Positions 56,182-64,000 of a stretch of DNA of 64,000 bases are shown here, piece by piece. Where the stretch lies: positions 1,441,501-1,505,500 of the forward strand of contig NZ_CP036269.1 in assembly GCF_007744675.1 (NCBI RefSeq), given 5' to 3'. A model generated the notes under the pieces. The model was not told the DNA's origin, did not search any database, and was given only the letters and a program-made list of their open reading frames with translations. A program made the translations under genes and the position numbers. The stretch comes from Gimesia alba (GTDB taxonomy: Bacteria > Planctomycetota > Planctomycetia > Planctomycetales > Planctomycetaceae). Numbering within the stretch: position 1 is the first letter of the stretch; every line of letters begins with the position of its first letter.

Positions 56182-58638
56182 TTATGACAATTTAAACAGT
56201 TTTCGGGTCAGCCATTCCGTTGCTAATAAACCAGCTAACAGGAAGAAGACCCATGCCTGATCCCAGAGAGTTTTCAGACGTTCATCAACGAGAAACTCTT
56301 CTCCCAAATCGGGCAGGAGTGAGGGGATTTTTTCCGCTTCATCAATGGCAAGGTAAGCCCCACCGGTATCGCGGGAGAGTTCTTTGAGGCCTTTGACATT
56401 CTGGCTCAACGACTCATCTTCCAGTCGCGGGAGTAACACTGTCAGGTTACCTTCGACAATCTGACCTTTGGAATTGGGAACGGTGAGTTCGAAACGATAC
56501 TTACCGGGCAGACTGGCACGGAAACTGGCGACATATTCTCCCGGACGATTGCGATCATGCATTAATAACAGGTTGGGAACCAGCGGTCTGCCGCGGGGGT
56601 CGATGACTTCCATGGGGACCGATTCCTGAATCAATGGCTTAAATTCCGGGTTCAGTAAGCGGACGCGTACGGAAACAGTCTGGCCGAGCAGATATTCATC
56701 CCGTTCGAGAATCAGGGTGCCTCGTTTTGTGCCCCGTTTCGTACGACCTTGTCCGACATAGCGGATGAGCTTGGTCCAGAAACGGTCATAATAGTCTTCT
56801 TCAATGGACCGTAATCGCCAGATTTCAGGACTACCCAGATAAAAGGAGCGGCCTTCACCATAATACTGCGAAGCCATCAAGATCGAGAAGCCGAACTCTG
56901 TCTGTGTTTTGGGATCGGGGAAATGCGAATAGACGGTGGCAGCTGCCTTAGGTCCATTGGTCGGGTAGCAGCGATAGATGCCAGGAAAGTTTTCCCACAG
57001 TTCTTTGGATGTCGCGGGGTCATCTGTCAGCATCAGGAAGCCGGCATCGAGACCAGCTTGAGTCCATTCGATCCGACGGATTTGCGTTGCTTCCTGATCC
57101 AGATAGTCACGGACAAAGGAATTGATGGAAACGGGATACAGGTCGAGGATGGGTTGATAGCGTTCCGCATCCTGCGCAAGCCGGGGTGTATAAACATCGC
57201 CGGCAACCAGCACGATTCCCCCGCCACCTGTAGCGACCCATTCATTCAACGTCAGCATCTGTTCTGGTGAGAGCAGTTCCCAGTTGACGTCAAATGCCAG
57301 GATCACATCATATTCAAACAGATCTGCCCGATCGGGGAATTCGTATAACAGTTTGTCGGCGTCCTGCGAGACACCCGGCGGCGCTGTTTGCAGCCAGACA
57401 TCGGACTTGATCGAAGGGTGGCGATAGAGCATGGTGCGAGCGAAACGGTAATCTCGCATCGGTCCCCCCGCGATCACCAGCACACGTGTGGGACGACTAA
57501 ATACATTTACGCTATGTTCCAGCTCATTGTCCATCGCGTTGGCATCCTGCGCCAGTTGATTGCCGCGCACCCGAACTAGATAGCTGATCTCTCCTTCTTC
57601 GCTGGGTGTGCGTTCAAATTTGACATCGATGGGGAGCCCATCTTCTGTCGGCAATAAGATATCACGGGATTCCACGACGGTTGGTTGTGCTTCACCTTCG
57701 ATTTTTTTCAGGAGTTCCAGGGTGATGTTTTTTCCAGGCATGCCTACTGCTTGCAGTAGAGCTGTAATTTCAAACGCATCTCCAAATTGCACGTCAGTGG
57801 GGGCGATGATTTTCGAAATTTGTACGTTAGCAGGTTTGGTGGGGCTGCCTACGCCGAGTGTGATGAGGCGTACTTTAGAGTCTTTCGCCGTTTCATTGGC
57901 AGAGAGTAAATCGGTGCCTGCATTCGAAGCTCCGTCAGTGGCAATGATGATTCCAGAGAGTGTTGAACCATTGATTTCGCGGATGAGCTGCCCCAGTAAT
58001 TCTCCTAATCGGGTCTCTAGCCCCTGTGGTTGCAAGAGACTGTTCCAGTCGACCGGAATTTCGGGTTTCGTTTCGATATCAGGAGATGGAATCGCCGCTG
58101 ATTCCTCTGATACTTGTTCACGTTGAAATACGTGGTGTGGGCCGGTTAAAGCTTTATCGAAAGTGTATATGCTGACCTGATGTTTTTTTTGCAGGTCTTT
58201 AATCAGCGGTGAATCGGCCAGCAGTTTTTCCACAACCTGCATGCGGCTGGGCACATTTTGACTTGCAGGCGAACTGGCGTTAACCGGAGCCTGTTGATTG
58301 GGATGTCGCATCGAAAGCGATGTGTCGACGAGCACGGCCACGCGTGAAGGACGAAACGACATTTTTTGTGTTCGTTCGTGTGGATTGAAGACGATCACAA
58401 TCAAGGCAGCGAAGACACACAGTCGTAATCCCGTCAGCCAGCAACGCCAGAACAGGGGTAATTGAACTGAATCTTTCCAAACGGTCCGGAACGAAAGTGC
58501 CAGTACGAGTCCCAGGCATCCCAGCAGTAGCAGCCATCCCCAGCCTGAATCGGGCGTATCGTATTCGATCGAACGAAACGAGGTCGTTTCGCCGGCGGCC
58601 AGGATCAGGGAATTGGAGATCGTAGAAAACAAGTTCAT
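56182..58638 (-). CDS. VWA/GATase-fold membrane protein (operon B copy)
   Basis: An 818-residue protein with helices at about 33-52 and 67-85 and a VWA domain with MIDAS D105, S107, S109 (DTSLS) and the later ATDGASNAG. A GATase-like fold follows around residues 430-480 (DVILAFDVNWELLSPEQ...GGGIVLVAGD, no catalytic Cys) and a final helix ends in EWLTRKL. It is paralogous to the 847-aa protein of operon A. The start codon overlaps the stop of the BatA-like gene (ATGA at 58635-58638), so translation is coupled. Confidence 0.83.
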   Translation of the reverse strand: MNLFSTISNSLILAAGETTSFRSIEYDTPDSGWGWLLLLGCLGLVLALSFRTVWKDSVQLPLFWRCWLTGLRLCVFAALIVIVFNPHERTQKMSFRPSRVAVLVDTSLSMRHPNQQAPVNASSPASQNVPSRMQVVEKLLADSPLIKDLQKKHQVSIYTFDKALTGPHHVFQREQVSEESAAIPSPDIETKPEIPVDWNSLLQPQGLETRLGELLGQLIREINGSTLSGIIIATDGASNAGTDLLSANETAKDSKVRLITLGVGSPTKPANVQISKIIAPTDVQFGDAFEITALLQAVGMPGKNITLELLKKIEGEAQPTVVESRDILLPTEDGLPIDVKFERTPSEEGEISYLVRVRGNQLAQDANAMDNELEHSVNVFSRPTRVLVIAGGPMRDYRFARTMLYRHPSIKSDVWLQTAPPGVSQDADKLLYEFPDRADLFEYDVILAFDVNWELLSPEQMLTLNEWVATGGGGIVLVAGDVYTPRLAQDAERYQPILDLYPVSINSFVRDYLDQEATQIRRIEWTQAGLDAGFLMLTDDPATSKELWENFPGIYRCYPTNGPKAAATVYSHFPDPKTQTEFGFSILMASQYYGEGRSFYLGSPEIWRLRSIEEDYYDRFWTKLIRYVGQGRTKRGTKRGTLILERDEYLLGQTVSVRVRLLNPEFKPLIQESVPMEVIDPRGRPLVPNLLLMHDRNRPGEYVASFRASLPGKYRFELTVPNSKGQIVEGNLTVLLPRLEDESLSQNVKGLKELSRDTGGAYLAIDEAEKIPSLLPDLGEEFLVDERLKTLWDQAWVFFLLAGLLATEWLTRKLFKLS

Positions 58639-60902
58639 GCGGCTGCACTCGCCATCTTGGGATGATAACTTAATCGATACGCGAGTAACTGTTCACAAAT
58701 CAATAACAGGAACAGAATCACTAAAATGGAATTGGTAATTTCCCGGCCCGCTTCCTGCCCTTGAATCCACTGGAATTCGCCGGGTTCCTGGATCTGAATG
58801 AGCGGGGAATTCCCGGTCTCATTCCGGAGTTCATCTGAAGTAGCCAGGGTCAGGTTACTTTCCGAGACGGGAAAATTAAACGCATACATTTGTGGTTCGA
58901 CGGTCTGGTCCTGACGTTTCAATTGCACGGAATACACGCCGGGTTGATCCGTTTCGCGAAACACGGTGATTAACTTCAATGAATCATTTTCAGAGGCTTC
59001 GTCTGCCTGTCCGGGGGTGGCCTTTAACCGCACGGTTCGTTCTCCCTGAGCGATTGGTGTTTGAATTTCGATTTCATCGGAAAACGAAGCCGCATCGAGA
59101 GAAAATTCGATCGGTTGACCGACGATTTCAGCCTGATCATGCGAGCGAGATTGGACCAGATATTTTTGTAGTTCCAGTTGGAAGACAATAAAGCTTGGAT
59201 TGAGCGCCCAGGAATTCCACGGTTCACCTGCATTCGACATGACTGGCCCCGCTGAAGTCAGGCAGGTAATGATGCGGCCTTTACCCAGGCGGTGTTCAAT
59301 GATAAACGGGGCCTGGTTTCGGAGCGTTGCGATGACATTAACGCCCGAGGCATTGGCGGCTTCAGTCTGGAGCCACTTTTCTGAAAGGGGAAAGTATCTC
59401 GAAATCGTGACCGCTTCAATCAATGGGTTGTCCTGGCCGGCAAACACGGAAAACAGAGGGTGATCACTAACCTGCATATCGACCATTGTGTTTGTTTCTC
59501 GAGCAGGAAGATCTCGCGGAGAGACTTCCAGTGGCGCAGGAAACAGGCCTTTTCCTTCTTTGTATAACTTGTCGTTATAGAATGCGGTTTGAATCGAAGG
59601 ACCTGCAAACCAGATTAAACCTCCGCCGTCTTCAACAAATGTTTCTAATGCGGCCACCGCATCCAGGGGCAACTCAGCCACGTTCAGCAAATAAATGTTT
59701 TTGTACTGACTTAAAGGATGCCGTCTCAAATAATCGATGCTCTCCACGGAGGGGGCAAAGCCTGTAGTTGAGGCGTCAGGCGCGATCGCGGTTTGGATAT
59801 ACATCCACTCGTTACCCGAGGGGTTGCCGTCGATGATCAATACCGGATTAGACGGTTTTACGTCAACCGCCAGAAAGCGGGCGTTATCGCCGTCCAGGGC
59901 ATCGTTTGTCAGACTGACGTTGATTTGGTGCAGATTTGGTTGATTGAACACGACATCAAAATCCTGCGAAATTTCGCTGCCAGCTTCGATCTTGTCAAAG
60001 ACAATACTCATTGGAAGTTTATTGTGATCGACGAACGCTGCCACGCGCACATCCTGAGCGACCTGGTCGCCAAAATTCTTGATGCTGACCCGCAGGCGGA
60101 GTGGTACATCTACGGCTGCGACTTCTGTTGCTCCTGACAGTTCTGTAATCGCCAGGTTCGGTTGGGAGTCGGGAACGGTTTTGACCAGATTGATCGCGGT
60201 ATCATTTTTGCTCAATTTTTCGATCGTGTCTGCAACCCCTTTTTTCTCCTGCCAATCCGACTTTCGGAAGTCAGAGATCAGGTGCAGCGTTTTGATCACA
60301 GCCCGGTCTTCATTCAGGAGGTCTGCCGCTGCTTCCAGACCCTGATTCAGATCCAGGCTTTGATGTGAGCAGGACAGATTGGTCAGCTTGGCGTCCAGTT
60401 CGTTGATTAATTCTTCGTTGATGTCTCTTTGAAGGAACAGTGGGGCATCGGCGCGTGAGAGTACGATCAGTGACATTTTTTCTGTGTTAGGACGATTCGT
60501 GCCCTCTGCAGCGATTTTCCGAATGACCTGCAGACCTTCATTAAAGGCACTCTGTTCTCCCCAGACATTTTGCATTGAGCCGCTGTCATCGAGCACAATC
60601 ACATGATGCGATTTGGCGCCATGGAACATGGATAACTGGTTCGGATCCAGAATCAGCCGCGCAATGAGCAGTAACAGGCAGATAATCAGCAGAATTCGCA
60701 GTAACAGCAGCAGCAGTTGTTCCAGCAGAACGCGTCGTTGGTTGGTCTGCTGGCTCTGCAACAGAAACTCCATCGCTGCAAAATGAACCCGCTTGTATTG
60801 GAACCGGTTAATTAAATGAATGATGATGGGCGCAGCAACCATCGCGGCACCGGTATAGACCAGTGCGGAATTCACAAAATGTTGAGTTAACCAGGCTTCC
60901 AT
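58635..60902 (-). CDS. BatA-like aerotolerance-family VWA protein (operon B copy)
   Basis: A 755-residue protein. The N-terminal block (AAPIIIHLINRFQYKRVHFAAMEFL, then a Leu-rich helix at about 62-82) is the BatA/aerotolerance N-terminal domain. The VWA MIDAS is D105, S107, S109 (DDSGSM). A GATase-like segment (VAALETFVEDGGGLIWFAGP) and a final helix (about 728-748) follow. It comes 64 bp after DUF58 and overlaps the next gene. In well-studied bacteria Bat proteins, MoxR and DUF58 act together in envelope stress or metal-dependent assembly; the exact function here is unknown. Confidence 0.85.
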   Translation of the reverse strand: MEAWLTQHFVNSALVYTGAAMVAAPIIIHLINRFQYKRVHFAAMEFLLQSQQTNQRRVLLEQLLLLLLRILLIICLLLLIARLILDPNQLSMFHGAKSHHVIVLDDSGSMQNVWGEQSAFNEGLQVIRKIAAEGTNRPNTEKMSLIVLSRADAPLFLQRDINEELINELDAKLTNLSCSHQSLDLNQGLEAAADLLNEDRAVIKTLHLISDFRKSDWQEKKGVADTIEKLSKNDTAINLVKTVPDSQPNLAITELSGATEVAAVDVPLRLRVSIKNFGDQVAQDVRVAAFVDHNKLPMSIVFDKIEAGSEISQDFDVVFNQPNLHQINVSLTNDALDGDNARFLAVDVKPSNPVLIIDGNPSGNEWMYIQTAIAPDASTTGFAPSVESIDYLRRHPLSQYKNIYLLNVAELPLDAVAALETFVEDGGGLIWFAGPSIQTAFYNDKLYKEGKGLFPAPLEVSPRDLPARETNTMVDMQVSDHPLFSVFAGQDNPLIEAVTISRYFPLSEKWLQTEAANASGVNVIATLRNQAPFIIEHRLGKGRIITCLTSAGPVMSNAGEPWNSWALNPSFIVFQLELQKYLVQSRSHDQAEIVGQPIEFSLDAASFSDEIEIQTPIAQGERTVRLKATPGQADEASENDSLKLITVFRETDQPGVYSVQLKRQDQTVEPQMYAFNFPVSESNLTLATSDELRNETGNSPLIQIQEPGEFQWIQGQEAGREITNSILVILFLLLICEQLLAYRLSYHPKMASAAA

Positions 60903-60966
60903 AAGTTGTCGTGTCAGTTCATTCTGTTGGGGTTATGATGAAAAGAATTCAGTCGATGATCTCGAT

Positions 60967-61878
60967 TTACTGGCGAATCGATTGCTGCATGCCGATCCGA
61001 TGGTTCAGATAATGAGCCAATGCCGCATCGAGGTACTCGCTGGTTCTGATCGTTTGATAATCAAATTTATTTTTGGCACAACGCCTTCTGATTTCATTTA
61101 AAAACTCATGCATGGCAGTCAGATAACCTTCGCGTAAGGAGCGGGGATCACAGACTAGTTCGCCCGTTTCTTCCATGCCTTCAAAACGGGTTGTTCCCGC
61201 ATAATCAAAATCGAGTTCCTGATCGTCCAGAATATGCAGTAACATGATGTCGTGGCCGCGATACTGCAGGAGACGTAAACCTTTGAACAAGCTTTCCCGA
61301 TTGACGAATAAATCGGAAATAAGGATTATCGTACCTTTTTGGGATCGCGTTTCGGCGACTTCTTTTAATACGTCAAAAATGTCAGTTTTTTGAGCAGGTT
61401 TTTCTGTTGCCAGCGCAGTGAGCAGGGCATTGAGATGATTTCGTTTACTTAAGGCGGGAACGCGGGAACGAATGGCATCATCAAAGGTAATCAAACCGAC
61501 GGCGTCCTGCTGTTTCAGTAACAGATAAGCCAGCGCTGCTGCCGCCGTACAACCGTATTCGTATTTGTTGAGTGGCCCGGTTCCGAATTGCATTGATTCG
61601 CTGACGTCCACCAGCAGGGTTGTTCTTAAGTTCGTATCTTCTTCGTATTGCTTGATGTAATACTTGTCCGTTTTCGACCAGACCTTCCAGTCGATGTTGC
61701 GCACATCATCGCCGGGTGCGTACTCGCGGTGTTGAGCAAATTCCACCGATTGGCCAAAAAAAGGACTACGGTGCAATCCGGATAAGAACCCTTCGACAAT
61801 CGAACGTGCCCGAATTTCGAGTCGTGAAATTCGGGAAATTGCTTCAGGCAGCAAAAATTTTCTGTAATCTTGGGTCAC
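60967..61878 (-). CDS. DUF58 protein (VWA-like)
   Basis: A 303-residue protein. It carries the DUF58 signature ([20 protein letters not shown], then [16 protein letters not shown]) and a VWA-like domain with DVSES (D91, S93, S95). The start is GTG 61878: it gives the family N-terminus and has AAGGAAGG about 11 bases before it (61890-61897). The gene overlaps the end of MoxR by 35 bases, so the two are translationally coupled. DUF58 proteins are the typical partners of MoxR ATPases. Confidence 0.92.
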   Translation of the reverse strand: MTQDYRKFLLPEAISRISRLEIRARSIVEGFLSGLHRSPFFGQSVEFAQHREYAPGDDVRNIDWKVWSKTDKYYIKQYEEDTNLRTTLLVDVSESMQFGTGPLNKYEYGCTAAAALAYLLLKQQDAVGLITFDDAIRSRVPALSKRNHLNALLTALATEKPAQKTDIFDVLKEVAETRSQKGTIILISDLFVNRESLFKGLRLLQYRGHDIMLLHILDDQELDFDYAGTTRFEGMEETGELVCDPRSLREGYLTAMHEFLNEIRRRCAKNKFDYQTIRTSEYLDAALAHYLNHRIGMQQSIRQ

Positions 61879-62920
61879 TGGTCAGTTCGCCTTCCTTAGA
61901 CGGAGTCTCTTCAATCAATCGCTCAATCACACGGTCTGAAGTAATGCCTTCAGACTCTGCAGAGAAGTTCGTTACGATGCGATGTCGTAACACGGGGGCG
62001 GCCAGAGCGCTGATATCATCCGTAGAGACGTGAGCATGACCATTGAGTAACGCTCGTGTTTTTCCACCTAGTAACAGGTTTTGGACTGCGCGAGGGCCTG
62101 CGCCCCAGCTCAACCATTCATTGATAAATTCAGGAGTCCCCGGTTCATTGACGCGAGTTTGTCTGACGAGAGCCAGTGCGTAATCAATCACGTGGTCCGA
62201 AACAGGCACCTGACGCACGATTTTTTGAATTTCCAGTACATCGACGGCGTTCAAAACGTGTTCGATTTTCTGGTTTGTATCGGACGTGGTTTTGCGAGCG
62301 ATTTCCCGTTCTTCCTGGAACGATGGATATCGCACGTAAACTTTAAACATGAACCGGTCCTGCTGGGCTTCCGGCAGAGAGTAGGTCCCTTCCTGCTCGA
62401 TCGGGTTTTGCGTTGCCAGTACAAAAAAGGGATCGCTCAGCAGGTGCCGTGTCTGCCCGACACTGACTTGATGCTCCTGCATTGCTTCCAGCAAAGCGGC
62501 CTGTGTTTTGGGAGGCGTTCGGTTAATTTCATCCGCCAGAACCACGTTATGAAATAAAGGACCGGGGATGAAACGGAATTCTCGTTCTCCCGTTTCACGA
62601 TTTTCCTGTAATACGTCGGTTCCTGTAATATCAGCGGGCATCAGGTCGGGGGTAAACTGAATGCGGCTAAACGACATCGAAAGTGTTTGGGCCAGCGAGC
62701 TGATCATCAGCGTTTTGGCAAGCCCTGGAACTCCTTCTAGTAAACAGTGACCACGACTGAATAGTGCGATCAAGAGCTGCTCAATGACATCATCCTGACC
62801 CACAATGACTTTCGACATCTGACCGTGGATCTGCTGATAGGCATTACTCAGCTTATCAATTGATTCCTGAGTGATTTCAAGCTCAGGAGATCCGGTTACA
62901 TCATGATTCTCTTCCGACAT
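61844..62920 (-). CDS. MoxR-family AAA+ ATPase
   Basis: A 358-residue cytoplasmic ATPase. Walker A is GVPGLAKT at residues 63-70, Walker [10 protein letters not shown] at 126-134, and sensor-1 [12 protein letters not shown] at about 169-180. [19 protein letters not shown] is the typical MoxR stretch. These chaperone-like ATPases help assemble or activate VWA-domain protein complexes (family knowledge). It is the first gene of operon B; AAAGGTG lies a few bases before the ATG. Confidence 0.95.
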   Translation of the reverse strand: MSEENHDVTGSPELEITQESIDKLSNAYQQIHGQMSKVIVGQDDVIEQLLIALFSRGHCLLEGVPGLAKTLMISSLAQTLSMSFSRIQFTPDLMPADITGTDVLQENRETGEREFRFIPGPLFHNVVLADEINRTPPKTQAALLEAMQEHQVSVGQTRHLLSDPFFVLATQNPIEQEGTYSLPEAQQDRFMFKVYVRYPSFQEEREIARKTTSDTNQKIEHVLNAVDVLEIQKIVRQVPVSDHVIDYALALVRQTRVNEPGTPEFINEWLSWGAGPRAVQNLLLGGKTRALLNGHAHVSTDDISALAAPVLRHRIVTNFSAESEGITSDRVIERLIEETPSKEGELTSDPRLQKIFAA

Positions 62921-63270
62921 CCGTTTTCACACCTTTCTACAAAGGTAAACACTGCTTAGCACAGATAGTTCCGTAAGTTCTATCGTAATGCCTGAGAAGG
63001 GACTTTGCGACTATAAACCAAGAAATTACAGGGGTTTCCTTCCAATCTGCGAGCGTTCACGAAAGGCAGGATTTTCTCTGAAGAATGCTTCGAATACAAG
63101 AAACAAAAATTCAGACCTTTTTGCCTATTTTACTCGACCCGGGTGGGTGGGGAAGCCTTATTTTGAAGCTTCCTGTCGAGATTGACTGGAAAGACTCTGT
63201 TAAGCCGGCCTCAGCCGATCGATTTCCAGTAGAAAACATCAGCGTGTATCCACACAGACGGGGTGACTCA
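62921..63270. other. Intergenic region between purL and operon B
   Basis: About 350 bases. The operon B promoter should be here, but I found no hexamer pair of convincing spacing on the minus strand. A 6-bp inverted repeat, GGAAGC (63151-63156) with GCTTCC (63168-63173), is too short and lacks a T-run, so I do not call a terminator. Confidence 0.45.
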
Positions 63271-64000
63271 TCAGTCCCACGCCAATGGATTTTTCCAGGC
63301 GACTTTCAACTCATCCAGGCTGGCATTGATCGCGACATTACCCGAATTGCCTTTCACAGTGAACTGGCGGCTACTGATGACTTCCCCGATTTCGACCAGC
63401 GGCAGTTTTTTAAAGCAGGCCTGTAGCGCCTCGATTTTATCCGGGGCAACTTCGATCAAAAAGCGGGTGTTGCTTTCTGAGAATAGCAGACTGGGGGTTG
63501 AAAGCTCAAGTGCTTCGGGAAGACGCGTCGGGTCCAGTTTCATTCCAAATCCACCAGCAAAGGCCATCTCAGCCGCTGCGACAGCCAGTCCGCCTTCACT
63601 CAGGTCGTGACAACTTCTCACGAGTTGTTGCTGAATGGCAGCGTGCATCGCTTTGAAAATTTCCGGTGCCTCATCTTTATCGACGTGTGGAACCTGCCCC
63701 CCTTCCAGTTGATTTACAAGTGCAAAGTGGCTGCCTCCCAATTCATCCTGTGTCGAACCAACCAGGAAAATCCGGTTGCCGGGTGCTTTCAAGTCCATCG
63801 TGACTGCTTTACTGACGTCGGCAATTTGTCCGATGGCGCTGATTAAGAGTGAAGCGGGGATAGCGACAGTCTCTTTTTCCCCTTGTTCATTCTCATATGA
63901 AAACTCGTTGTACAAACTGTCTTTACCACTGATAAAGGGAGAGCCGAAGACAATTGAGAATTCCTGGCAAGCCAGGGCTGCGGCAACCAGGCTGCCTAAC
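63271..64000 (-). CDS. purL: Phosphoribosylformylglycinamidine synthase subunit PurL, C-terminal part
   Basis: The minus-strand frame is open to the window edge, so the gene starts outside; about 243 codons are seen. The block GSPFISGKDSLYNEF (near 63900-63950) is the conserved PurL ATP/substrate loop; SCHDLSEGGLAVAAAEMAFAG and LLFSESNTRFLIEVAP are further PurL blocks of the AIRS C-terminal domain. The known reaction converts FGAR to FGAM with glutamine and ATP in purine synthesis. It is a housekeeping gene, 350 bp upstream of operon B on the same strand, and is probably not part of it. Confidence 0.93.
   Translation of the reverse strand, partial: LGSLVAAALACQEFSIVFGSPFISGKDSLYNEFSYENEQGEKETVAIPASLLISAIGQIADVSKAVTMDLKAPGNRIFLVGSTQDELGGSHFALVNQLEGGQVPHVDKDEAPEIFKAMHAAIQQQLVRSCHDLSEGGLAVAAAEMAFAGGFGMKLDPTRLPEALELSTPSLLFSESNTRFLIEVAPDKIEALQACFKKLPLVEIGEVISSRQFTVKGNSGNVAINASLDELKVAWKNPLAWD

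Noticed and set aside
63151-63173. Short inverted repeat GGAAGC/GCTTCC after purL
   Set aside because: The stem has six base pairs, the loop is 11 bases and no T-run follows in either direction.
1-64000. Search by eye for CRISPR arrays, insertion sequences, tRNA or rRNA genes
   Set aside because: No regularly spaced repeats, transposase motifs, terminal inverted repeats or cloverleaf sequences were recognised; a dedicated scan for tRNA and rRNA would settle this.

Overview
The window looks like chromosomal DNA from a planctomycete, most like the Planctomycetaceae/Gimesia group. This is inferred from gene content: MoxR-DUF58-BatA-VWA operons built around very long exported proteins, a DUF1570-type protease, a Tat-exported Gfo/Idh/MocA protein, a PL10/DUF4838 polysaccharide-degrading protein under a BlaI/M56 pair, and many exported proteins unlike known families. 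GC looks moderate. I see no rRNA, tRNA, CRISPR array, insertion sequence or prophage.

Layout. (1) 173-10218, minus strand: operon A, read from 10218 down: a BatA-like VWA protein, a second VWA/GATase-fold membrane protein, a 1335-aa protein joining a DUF4175-like membrane part to a Q/A-rich coiled coil, and a secreted prenyltransferase/squalene-cyclase-repeat protein. (2) 10488-16783, plus strand: a compact cluster of an exported FAD oxidoreductase, a DUF1570-like zinc protease, a sugar-isomerase-fold protein, a sulfatase-fold protein without its catalytic residues, and ArsC. (3) 17066-22892, minus: a BlaI repressor and M56 sensor with an EF-hand, followed by a PL10 + DUF4838 protein. A consensus-like promoter overlaps a BlaI-type palindrome. 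(4) 23050-25381: a zinc-ribbon membrane protein (minus) and a divergent Tat-exported oxidoreductase (plus) ending at a strong bidirectional terminator. (5) 25469-32453, minus: a Tad/Flp secretion cluster (prepilin peptidase, TadE-like, CpaB, TadG-like, TadA, TadB, TadC), with no pilin or secretin in view. (6) 33203-33988, plus: an inositol-monophosphatase-family enzyme. (7) 34224-44323, plus: two giant exported membrane proteins with overlapping stop and start; the second (2224 aa) looks like two fused units. (8) 44382-62920, minus: operon B of eleven genes: MoxR ATPase, DUF58, BatA-like VWA, VWA/GATase, DUF4175-like, Q-rich coiled coil, a short exported protein, an NPCBM protein and three HtrA-like proteins. 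(9) 63271 to the right edge, minus: the 3' part of purL.

Working together. Operons A and B are paralogous: BatA-like, VWA/GATase and DUF4175-like genes come in the same order in both. Operon B adds MoxR and DUF58, the usual partners, and keeps as separate genes the coiled-coil parts that operon A carries in one long gene. The 3' half of operon B encodes one HtrA-type protease with an intact triad and two relatives whose catalytic residues are replaced, one of them fused to an esterase-fold domain that also lacks its nucleophile. Together with the convergent giant proteins this makes a roughly 29-kb block devoted to an envelope system of unknown function. Best candidates for something undescribed: the BatA/VWA/coiled-coil operon with its protease/pseudoprotease trio, the giant fusion protein, and the BlaI-M56(EF-hand) control of a PL10-DUF4838 protein.
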